13,906 nucleotides of DNA, taken from the NCBI GenBank assembly GCA_026770585.1, contig MU646402.1, positions 194,258 to 208,163 of the forward strand, in the 5' to 3' direction. The position numbers were made by a program, and so were the translations under genes. This DNA is from Baffinella frigidus. Lineage: Eukaryota; Cryptophyceae; Cryptomonadales; Baffinellaceae. Position 1 is the first letter of the stretch, and every line of letters starts with the position of its first letter. Under the pieces are notes generated by a model. That model did not search any database and was not told the origin of the DNA. It was given only the letters and a program-made list of their open reading frames with translations. Below are positions 1 through 10,100 of the stretch, in pieces.

Positions 1-94
<94 letters not shown>
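1..94. repeat. (AT)47 dinucleotide tract
   Basis: Perfect alternating AT from the window edge to base 94, inside the intron downstream of exon 9. Its full length is unknown because it is cut by the window start. Confidence 0.98.
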
Positions 95-96
<2 letters not shown>

Positions 97-153
97 TTTT
101 TATCTCTGTTGAATGAATGAATGCATGAATCAATCAAACACTCAATCAACCAC

Positions 154-227
154 CTTCTTCATCTGGCGCATCCCGGTGGCGGGTTTGATGTCAAGACCGC
201 CCGTATCAAACGTCACGCCCTTTCCCT
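154..227 (-). repeat. Truncated copy of exon 9, 3' part plus donor
   Basis: Minus strand reads [18 protein letters not shown]...RQMKK, then a GTGGTT donor. Homology to exon 9 starts inside VGKG, so the first third including the acceptor is absent. Homology continues into the intron (CAATCAAACACTCAATC is shared with the copy at 399-476). Confidence 0.9.
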
Positions 228-398
228 TAGAGCAGTCTTGGGCAATCAATCAAACGATCCCTCTCTCTCTCACTCACGCTCTCAATCAAACAAATGAATG
301 AACCAATGAATGACTGGATGAATATTTGAATGCATGTATGAAGGAACAAATGAATGCACGAACGAACGAATCAATCAATCAAACACTCAATCGAATAC

Positions 399-476
399 CT
401 TCTTCATCTGGCGCATCCCCGCAGCAGGTTTGATGTCAAGACCGCCCGTATCAAACGCCACGCCCTTGCCCACCAG
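399..476 (-). repeat. Truncated copy of exon 9, 3' part plus donor
   Basis: Minus strand reads [20 protein letters not shown]...RQMKK, then a GTATTC donor. One residue differs from the exon (VTFD to VAFD). The 5' part is missing, so it cannot serve as an exon by itself. Confidence 0.9.
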
Positions 477-595
477 ATCAATGACTGAATGGAAGCATGG
501 ATGAATACATCAATGAATGGATCAATGAATGAATCAATCAACGGTTTTATTGATTTCAGTCCGTAATAGACGCACGTTTATCTCTATTGAGAACG

Positions 596-629
<34 letters not shown>

Positions 630-657
630 GCAAGCAAGCAAGCAATCAATCGCCCAC

Positions 658-766
658 CTTCTTCATCTGGCGCATCCCCGCAGCGGGCTTGATGTCAAGA
701 CCGCCCGTATCAAACGTCACACCCTTCCCCACCAGCACCACAGTCGGATCCGACGCATCCCCCCAC
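658..766 (-). CDS. M17 aminopeptidase exon 9 (metal-binding segment)
   Basis: 109 nt: the last base of a Thr codon, then 36 codons. Contains [26 protein letters not shown] and MRQMKK. This is the core M17 signature: Lys and Asp of VGKG..FD bind the metal pair and the Lys of DIKP is the catalytic lysine. The acceptor is TTTTCAG at 767-773 and the donor GTGGGC is below 658. The exon ends in phase 0, so the next exon, expected to begin like DMGGA, lies left of the window. Two 3' copies (154-227, 399-476) and several 5' copies flank it. Confidence 0.95.
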
Positions 767-2285
767 CTGAAAAGCAAGTGTGTGAAGTTAATTATCTATA
801 ATATTGATGTGTCAGATCCGAGGCATCCCCCCACCTAAAACGCCTCTGCGCGTTAGAGCGGTTTTCAACTGTTGGTCACGCGAAAATAATGAAACAATGG
901 CAAACGTTGACGATGCTAGTACTGAATAGTTCACTTTTGGCATTGTTTCATTGTCTTGGTAGTCATGCGAAAACCGTTCCACACTCAGTGCCGTACACAG
1001 CCCGCCCGTATCGAACAGCACGCCCTTTCCCACCAGCACCAAAGTCGGATCCCACGCATCCCCCAACTGGAACGCGTCTGCGCGTTAGAACGGTATGCAG
1101 AGACACTCTACTCTACAGGTAGAAATAATGGAAAAGTGGCAAACGTTGACAGTTCTGGTACAAAGGCCCCCCCGCCTGGAACGCCTCTGTGTTTTAGAGC
1201 GGTTTTCAAATCTGTGAGACTTTTTGGTCCTAGGATCCCTCGGCCTACGGTAGGAGGTCCTAGGCAATGCCGTATGCCTAACTACCCCATTTTCAGGCCG
1301 TGAGCCCATGAAAGTGCGTGACACAGCCCGCCTCGTATCGAACGGCACGCCCTCGGCCACGCGGAAAGAATGAAACAATGGCAAACGTTGACGGTGCTGG
1401 TCCTGAATAGTTCACTTTTGGCATTGTTTCCTGTGCGAGTTTATACTTGAGGGTCTACTCGCAAATCAGGACGTGCACAGTCCCTGGGGATCTAGGGTAG
1501 GGCTGGTAAAACGCCCCCCCCCCCTGGGACCACCATAGGACCCTAGGCATGGCCCTACTATAGGGTCCTAGGGGGGTGCGGTTTCTTATGAGCGAGGTAC
1601 CCCCTATCCCTTAAGTGCCCATGCCGCCAAATTTGACGGCCAAGAGGTCCTAGGCAGGTCCTAGGGCCCTACGGTAGGGCGTATGAGCCTACTGGTCACT
1701 TAAGGGATAAGCTCAAGCCTGATAAAGCGTGATCCAAATGTCAATCGCACCCCCCCACTTGGAACGGCTCTGTAGGTTAGAGCGGTGCGCAGAGAAGTTG
1801 GCCACGGAAACAACGGAAATTGGCAAAAGTTGCCCCCAGTGGCAAAACTTAACACCAAGTTTAACGCAGAAAAGCCTTTCTAAAAGTCGCTGTTTTCAAG
1901 TCAATTCCCCCACAAATTCGTCAACTTATTCTTTTCTCTACGCATAAGTTGACATATTTGTGGGGGGTTGACTTAAGAAAACGACTTCTAAAAAGGCTTT
2001 TCGGAAATAAAAAAGCTTTTGGAAATGGGCCATCTTGATGGACGCGAGACACTGACAGTTGACTAAACAAGACGGTTCCCGGTACAAAATCCGCCCGGAT
2101 AAGTAACCGTCCTGGTACAAACCATCCCCGGATTAGTCAACCGCGGCGGGTTTTGGGTTTTAGGTTCTAGGTTCTGGGTTTGAGGGTTCGGGTTTAGGGT
2201 TTAGGGTTTAGGGTTTAGGGTACGCACGTGATCTTGATGACGCGCGGCGTGCGTCGAGGCGAAGCTCTCTCTCTCTCTCGCTCGC

Positions 2286-2366
<81 letters not shown>

Positions 2367-5300
2367 CGCTCTCTCGCTCTCTCTCTCTCGCTCGCTCTCT
2401 CATGGGCGCTCACGTCATCTTGATGACGCGGGGCGCGTGCTTCCCGGGGGCTGCCCCGCGTCCAACCGCGTGCACCTGCGCCGAAAGTCAACTTCTGTCA
2501 GGCTAAAGTCAACCTCAACGTGGCTCAAATCACCCTATGCGAGGCTAAAGTCAACCTGGCGTCCTACCGCGTGCACCTGCGCCGAAAGTCAACTTCTGTA
2601 AGGCTAAAGTCAACCGCAACGTGGCTTAAGTCAACCTCGGTGATGCTAAAGTCACCCGCTGCGAGGCTTAAGTCAACCGCGTGCACCTGCGGGGTTGGGT
2701 GTAGGGTTAGTTAGGATCTACCACGCCAGAGTGTTCCAGGGGATTAATTTGTCTAGACCGTTCTATGGACGGTTGTTGACTTTTGAAAACCACTGCCTTG
2801 AGGGGAAATTGACTTTTGGCAACCCCTTCCAGGAATCTGGCGTGGTAGGTTAAGGAGATGACGTGAGGACGAAAGTCAACCTCAGCGGTTGACGAAAGTC
2901 AACCTCGTGACGCGGCACTCGAACGGTTCGAGTCGCACGGGGGAGAGCATGCGCGAGATCGCACAGGGGTACCTCGCTCGTAAGAAAACGCCCCCCTTCT
3001 AGGGTCCTACACTTGGCCCATGCGACGGTCGCACGGGGTGAGAGCATGCGCGAGACCCCAACTCAACGATGTCCGCTGTTATTCCTGGTACACTTCATCC
3101 GGATTCCGGCCCAGCCTGGATCAGTACCAGAAATGGAAACGGGGGGGACTCGTAACCTGAAATGGAAATGGGGAGGGCTTGTAAATTGCGGGTAGTTATC
3201 AACGAGGAGGCCGTTGTCATGGTACAAAACGTCAACTTTCTGAACTGTCCTCGTTCAGAACTACGGATGCCGTTGTGGGCGAAGCCGTTTTGCAGTAAAG
3301 TTCGGGGCATGAAAGAGCGTCGTTTCGGACCGGTTCAGTGGCACGGGGGGTCACAACCTGAGAGTGCTGACAAAAAAAAAACTTTTAAGACCCTTGATCA
3401 AATGGAAAAAGGGAGGGCTCACAACCTGAGGGTAGTTCTGAACGAGGAGGTCGTCGCCCACGATGGCAGAAGAGGCGCCTCCGTGGAGCGCCACGAGCGC
3501 GGCGGCCGCGTCTTGCAGGTCGCCGGGCGCGCAATCCTGCCGCGGTTATACGGATAAAGTTGACGTTTTGTACCATGACTGTCCACTTAACCCAATTCTA
3601 TTATATCAGGTCGCCGGGCCGGGCGCGCAATCCTGATGGGTTGACCACGGACGTATCCCTTAAGTGACCAACGGGCGAATAATCGCCCGCGGAAGCCCTA
3701 GGTAGGTCTTAGGGCCCTACGGTAGGGCGTATGAGCCTACTGGTCACTTAAGGGATAAGTTGACCGCGGAAATGTAAGGTGGCCGCGGAAAGAATGCACA
3801 CATGGGGGAAGTTGACGTTGTGTACCAGAACTGTCCACTTTACCTAATTTTATTGTTTCAGGTCGCCGGGCCGGGCGCGCAGTCCTGATAAGGTGACCGC
3901 GGAAACATAAGTTGACCGTGGAAAGTTGACGTTTTGTACCAGAACTGTCCACTTAACACAATATGTGTTGTTGCGGAGGGTCGGCGGGCGCGCAGTCCTG
4001 ATAAGTTGACCGCGGAAATCAAAGTTGACCGCGGAAAAAGAATGCACGCATGGGGAAAGTTGACGTTTTGTACCAGAACTGTCCACTTTACCCAATTTGT
4101 AATATTTCAGGTCGCAGGGTGCGCAATCCTGGCGCGGCACCGGTCAAGGCTGGAAGAGGGAGTATTTTAAATGTGAAGTTGTTAAGTTTAGTACCAGTCA
4201 CGGGCAGGCTTGGTCACGTATCGGGCGATATTCCGCCCGGTACCAGGCTTGGTCACGACCCCGCTCGAATTCGAGCGAAGAGGTGGCCAAACGCCCCCAT
4301 TGTACGAAAATTACCACACCCCTCTTTTTTTTCTTCACGTGCAAAGGACTTTTTAAGTCAAACTTTTAAAATACTCCCTCTTCGAGACTCGAGTGGCATG
4401 CAGAGAAGTTGACCGCGGAACTAAAAGTTGACCACGGGAATACAGGGGTACCTCGCTCGTAAGAAAACGCCCCCTTCTAGGGCCCTACACTTGGCCCATG
4501 CGCAGGGCCTTAGGTTGTCGTAGGGGGGGGGGGCGTTTTCTCATGAGCGAGGTGCCCCTGTAATGCAAAATCGGATCACTCTTTCTCAGGCTTGAGAGGA
4601 GCAATGACGAAGAAAAAGAAAAACAACAAGAAGAAGCAGAAGAAGAAGAAGAAGAAGAAGAAGAAGAAGAAGAGGGAGGCACCTCAGCGGGGGTAGTGAT
4701 GAGATCCCGGCAGAGGAACGTAGCTTCCGCGGTACTCATAACCTGATGGAAGGTGCAAAGCGGGATTCAGACTCAGCCTATACGTGTTGAGTGCACTATA
4801 CGTGTTGAGTGCACATGACCTCTTTCGGCGCCCCTGCTCAGACACAGCCTCGGTGGGGGTGCACGCATGGCGGCCGTGTTTGTAGTGATAAAAGTCTCTC
4901 CCGTGGAAAGGGTTTCAGCTCTGATGCCCACCAAACAACGCACACTTCCAAGCGCCAAAATATTTGTGCATCAAACCCTGGAAATCAACTTCCAGGCCGG
5001 TACTCATAACCTGAGTGAGCGTACAACGCGGGATTCAGCTCTGATGCCCACCAAGCATGAGTGTTTGGCGGTTGGGTCCTAGTCATACAAGGCCTTCACA
5101 GAAGGTGATGCATCGTGGCAACGGTGGGTTCGATCCGTATTAAACGCACCTTTCTCTCTCACCAAACAACAAACAATTTCAATGTCGGCGGATTTGTAAC
5201 GCACGCCCTGGAAATGAACTTCCGGGCCGGAAGTCAATTTGAAGCGTCCACCTCGAGCCACCAACCCTCACGGTTGGACCAAATCGCGAAAACCTTTGAA

Positions 5301-7063
5301 CCATTTTCCCCTGACAGCCCCTCGTATTCGAGGTGCTGACAAAAACAAATACTTTTAAAATCCTCGTTCTCAGGGCTTTGGGGTTTTTAAAACTGCTTTG
5401 CACAAAAGGTCGAAAATCATCAATTTGGTCCCCCCGTGAGGGCTGGTGGAGTCAGGCAGCGCAGTACTCAGCTCTGCATGACTCGGGCTAACTGATTATT
5501 CTCACGTTGCCATTCTGGGGCTGTGGAGCAAATCCGTGAACTTTGCAGCGGAAAAGAGCCCAACCGAACCAGATTCACCAGGCCAAATAGACTGAGGGAG
5601 AAATGGGGTGGTATCCCCTCTGCGTCAGAGGCAGTGCGGGGGTGTTATACGTTGTTCGTGAGCTGGGATGTTAGCGCAGACCAAATAAACTGAGACAGAG
5701 CTAGGTCTGGTTGAGTCGACAGGCGACTGAGGTAGAGCGCTGTCTGGGTAAAGTTGGGCACGTCATTATTTCGCATGGGGGGGGGGTCAAATTTACCTGT
5801 GAAATTTCAGGGGGGGCGAAATAATGACGCGTCCAACTTTACTCGGACATATCTAGGAGGTAGAGCTTATCTCAGAAAACGAGTTCTAAAACTCATTTTC
5901 TTAAGTCAATTCCCCTACAAATTCGTCAACTTATTCTTTACTCTCCGCATAAGTTGACAAAATTGTAGGGGAATTGACTTAAGAAAACGAGTTTTAGAAC
6001 TCGTTTTCTGAGATAAGAGCGCTGCCCACCGAGACAAACGTCGAGAGTGGAACGTCTCGAAGCAAACGTGGAACCTCCGTTAACTTGAGGTAACTGTGGG
6101 GAATAGCGACATCCGAGAACATGTGAGAGTATCTCGCAGGTCTTGTACAGGGTGGGAAACGAGGTGGATTGCCTCGTTCGCAGAGCACCCTAAACCCTAA
6201 ACCCTAAACCCTCTGTCTAAGCCGCCCTGGAGACGACGTATGGGCAAATCGAGGATTTCTTAAGTCAATCTCCCACTCCCATACGAATGCCACTGAAATC
6301 AGGTGGCATTTGTATGCGGGTTGACTTAAGAAACCTTCGATTTGCCCATAAGTAACCTCCAGGGTAGGTAATGTGGATTGCCTCGGTGGATTGCCTCGTT
6401 CGCAGAGAGGCAAAGCGAATTCAAGAGACCAAATAGACTGAGACAGAGCTAGGGATTGTACCAGGGGTGGTTAAACCCCCAACTCTAAAGGTATCATCCT
6501 ACCTCACGGTGAGCTGGGATGTAACAGCGACGTTGCAGCCCGGCCAGATCAGCTTAGCACCCCTTGGGGGGCCATATTCATCTCAAAAGATAACTGAGTC
6601 GGTTCCCTAATTGGCGGTTCCGAAAATTAGGAGGCCTAATCAAAGATAGTATTCCTCAACTCATTTCTCCTATTCAACCTCCTAATAAAAAGGAACTGAT
6701 TCAGTTATCTTCCGAGATGAATATGCTCCTAGGACGGAGATGAATATGCTCCTAGGACGAGCTCTACCGTAGGGACACTAGGGAGGTTCGTGTCCATGTT
6801 CGCCAGTAGCCCCTGTAAGTTCACCCCCTCGGAGCCTACATGGCGCCTGCGTGACCGGTCACGCGGACGCCGAAGCCAGACGGTCGGTCGTGACTGCCTT
6901 GCGTGTTCCTAGCACTACATGGCGCCTGCTCAATCCCGTCCGCTTGATAAGTTGACTAGGGCCTGACCGAACCAAGTCCGACCGAACCAAAAAGAGCCCG
7001 ACCGAACCAAATTCACGAGACCAAATAGACTGAGACAGAGCTAGGTCCGGTTCGGTCAACTGG

Positions 7064-7106
<43 letters not shown>

Positions 7107-10100
7107 GCGCTAGGATGTTGACTGAGGCAGAGCTGAGATGTTCTCAATCTCTTCCGTTAGATAGGTTGGCTGGGGTGGTACCCCGGAGACGTTGCAGCCC
7201 TCCGGCCAGACCAGCTTCGCGGTGGCGCCCGCATCCGCATCGTCACCGTTCTCAGACAGAGCTGGGGTGTTATCCCTCAAGTGGGCTGCCCCCCCCCCCC
7301 CTCAAGTGGCGAGTAGGCCCATACGCCCTACTGTAGGGTCCTAGGACCTGCCTAGGGCGAGTTAGGGCGAATATTCGCCCGGCCGCCACTTAAGGGATAC
7401 GTTGTTCGTAGGCTGGGGTGGTACCGCGGCGGCGTTGCAGCCCTCCGGCCAGACCAGCTTCGCGGTGGCGCCCGCATCCGCATCGTCGCCGTTCTCTGCT
7501 TCAGGACCCCCGTCAAATTCACGCGAGAGCCCAAAAACCTCACACCCTACACCCTAAATCCCACACCCTAAACTCTAAAACCTACACCCTGAAACCTAAA
7601 CCCAACACCCTAAACCCTAAACCCTACCCCTCAGATGGCAGGGTGTGAACGAGGCACCCGCGTCCGCGTCGTCGCCGTTGTCTGCTTTGGGGTTTAGGGT
7701 CTAGGGTGCAGGGTTCAGGGTTGATGGTTGAGCTTCAGGCGAGAACCCCCGTCAAATTCACGCAAGAACCCCGTGAACCCCACACACCACACCACGGTTG
7801 ACTGTTAAGAGGCCGCAGGTCTGCACCCTAAACCCTAAACCCTAAACCCTAAACCTTAAACCCTGAACCCTAAACCCTAAACCCTGCACCCTGCACCCTG
7901 CACCCTGAACCCTGCACCCTGCACCCTGCACCCTACACCCTGCACCCTACACCCTCAAACGGCAGGGTGTGAAAGAGGCACCCGCGACCGCCTCGTCGCC
8001 GTTGTCTGCTCTAGAGTTTGGGGTTTACAGTTTAGGGTTGAGGGTTTAGCTTCGAGCGAGAACCCCCCCGTCAAACGCACGCGAGAACCCCCCGTCAAAT
8101 TCAATATCGAAAGGCGCCTGAATGTTTGGTTCTCAAAAAGTATTTTCCTCGAAAAGATGGTTCGCGAAAAGTTTTTTTCTCGAAAAGATGTTTTGGATTG
8201 CACGGGGAATTGGCCAACCTGGTTTCTTGGACTTGTAGCGGTCGTATGAGTAGCACCCTACCATGTTTCGTGTGTTTCGTTCATTCAGATCAGACGGATT
8301 TGCACCAAGGGCGGAGGGCGATTTCCGACGACACATCCTTCAAATCGGGGGTTCGCTAACCTGGTTTCTTGGACTTGTAGCGGTTGTATGAGTAGCAGCC
8401 CAGCGCCCACGCGAGCGCGGCTTTGTCGGGATCCACCCCAGCCAGAGAGGCGAACCTGCCACAGAGGAGAAGAGCAACCTGAGCTCGAACTTTGAAAAAC
8501 GAGGTCGGTTTATCTCAATCGTGGTACTAATCTCGTCGAATAGATGGACCAAAGGCCGACTTTGTCCGGATCCACGCCCGCCAGAGAGGCAAACCTGGTG
8601 CAGGGGAGAAGAGGGGGTTATTGTGTGAACCGGGTCAGAATCGAAGTAGAAATTATTGTGTGAACCGGGTCGGAAACGGATCCACCCCGGCGAGAGAAGC
8701 AAACCTGCCACAGGAGAGAAGAGAGGGTTTATTTGACTGGGCGAAACGGGTATTTGATGAACTAGTTGTTGGATCAACCCCGGATAGAGACGCTAGCGTG
8801 CAGAAGCGAAGTGGGGATTATTGTATGAACCGTAATCCCCACGTATGGTATGAGTAGCAGCCAAGCGCCCACGCGAGTGCGGCTTTGTCGGGATCCACCC
8901 CAGCCAGAGAGGCGAACCTGCCACAGAGGAGAAGTGGGGGGTTATTGTGTGAACCGGGTCAGAATCGAAGTAGAGATTATTGTGTGAACCGGGTCAGAAA
9001 CGAAGTGGGGACGATCACTAGACAGGGCAGGCTTTGACCGGATCCACACCAGCCAGAGAGGCAACCCTGAGCGGAAACGAAGGGGGGGGGGGTTGATTGG
9101 GTGGATTTATTTGATTGGGCGCCCACGCGAGTGCGGCTTTGTCGGGATCTACCCCAGCCTGGGAGGAGAACCTGACACACAAACGAAGAGGGGGTTTGTT
9201 TGAGTGGGTGGATTTATTTGATTGGGTGAAACGGGTACTTGATGAACTTGTTGGATCCACCCCTGCCAAAGACGCTAACCTGGCTGAGAAGAGAAATGGG
9301 CATTATTGTGTGAACCGGACGGGGGGGTTATTGTGTGAACCGGGTCAGAAACGCTGTGGGGGTTGCTGAATGAACCGGGTCAATAACAAAGTGGGGTGAT
9401 TGTTGCATGAAACTGGGCAGAAACACAGTGGGGATTATTGTGTGAACCGGGTATTGGACAAACTAGTTGTTGAATGCACCCTAGCCAGAGACGCAGGCTG
9501 GGCACATAAACGAAGCGGGGAGTTTTGGGATGAAGCGGTGGGGCCACACAGCGGGCTACGAAGGGATTTTCGGTGGACGATCTCATAGAGAAACGGTTTT
9601 AATTTAAAACTTGCTGGCAATGAAATTTACTACATACAATGAGTTTTACTGGTAATATTGAAGCATTCGTGTAGTAATTTTCATTGAATCAAGAGTTTTA
9701 AATTAAACCCGTTTTCTCGTGAGATCCAGCGACTTTCCGGTGCATTATCTGTAGGAACCCCCCTATGCCCCTACGTCATTGCCTACCGTAGGGTCGTACG
9801 TCTTATCGCTTGTGGGTTATTCGAAAACTCTTCGAAGTCCGCTATGGGGATATATCAGACAGGTTTCGTATGAGAAAAACGTGGAGTTGGTCAAGATTCG
9901 TGGGGCGCTCACTTGTAGGTTCCAGCAGACTTGGGGAGGCTGGACGGAAGCGCCGCGAACGAGTAGAAGTCCCCATATCTGCCGAGTCGTCCGATTTTGA
10001 CTAACTCTATAAACCCGCGTTTCTAGTCGTTCGTTCAACTCCGGGAACGAAGAAAAATATTGCTTTCCGGGCAACGAAAATTACTACACGAATGCTTTGA

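Larger units (their letters stand above)
95..657. repeat. Intron 3' of exon 9 with ATCA/ATGA microsatellites
   Basis: Apart from two donor-side exon copies, this stretch is imperfect GAATGA, AATCA and AGCA repeats. It includes an ATCA run from about 594 to 630 followed by four AGCA-type units. Readable ORFs here change frame across repeats and have no coding character. Confidence 0.8.
1163..1760 (-). repeat. Degenerate acceptor-side copies of the exon 9 region
   Basis: Around 1163-1210, 1319-1358 and 1745-1785 the plus strand repeats fragments of the junction. These are the C-run followed by CTGGAACGCCTCTG...GTTAGAGCGG, or the CCCGCC.CGTATCGAACGGCACGCCC piece. They are too eroded to encode the motif. 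Confidence 0.65.
7530..8055. repeat. Telomere-like arrays alternating in direction around exon 5 copies
   Basis: CCCTAAA-type units at 7540-7630 and 7824-7955; TTTAGGG-type units at 7687-7730 and 8014-8050. Each C-rich to G-rich pair encloses a truncated exon 5 copy. The linkers repeat GAGAACCCCCGTCAAATTCACG. Confidence 0.88.

Noticed and set aside
154-1066. Several separate aminopeptidase genes in tandem
   Set aside because: Only one copy of each exon is complete with both splice sites; the other copies lack one end, and different exons do not recur together as units.
2201-2506. Arg/Glu-rich and Leu/Ser-rich ORFs
   Set aside because: Translations of the (CT)n tract on either strand.
2850-3055. 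Minus-strand SPRAT-like sequence as the exon between NYPQ and WGD
   Set aside because: The true exon was found at 2414-2475 (VHAVGRG...APRVI) with exact phases and splice sites; this one is a direct repeat near family B.
3162-3557. 131-codon plus-strand ORF
   Set aside because: Antisense to exon 7 and its copies; the minus-strand frame carries the recognisable M17 segment.
8340-8777. 145-codon minus-strand ORF across exon 4
   Set aside because: It is a different frame over exon 4 and its truncated copies. The protein-like frame is split by canonical splice sites.
8456-9500. CRISPR-like array of ATTATTGTGTGAACCGGGTC repeats
   Set aside because: Irregular spacing, diverged repeats, eukaryotic context, and the spacers are exon 4 copies.
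7182-9510. Mutually exclusive exon cluster for alternative splicing
   Set aside because: Apart from one acceptor-less exon 5 duplicate, the copies are truncated, so they cannot replace the exon in frame.
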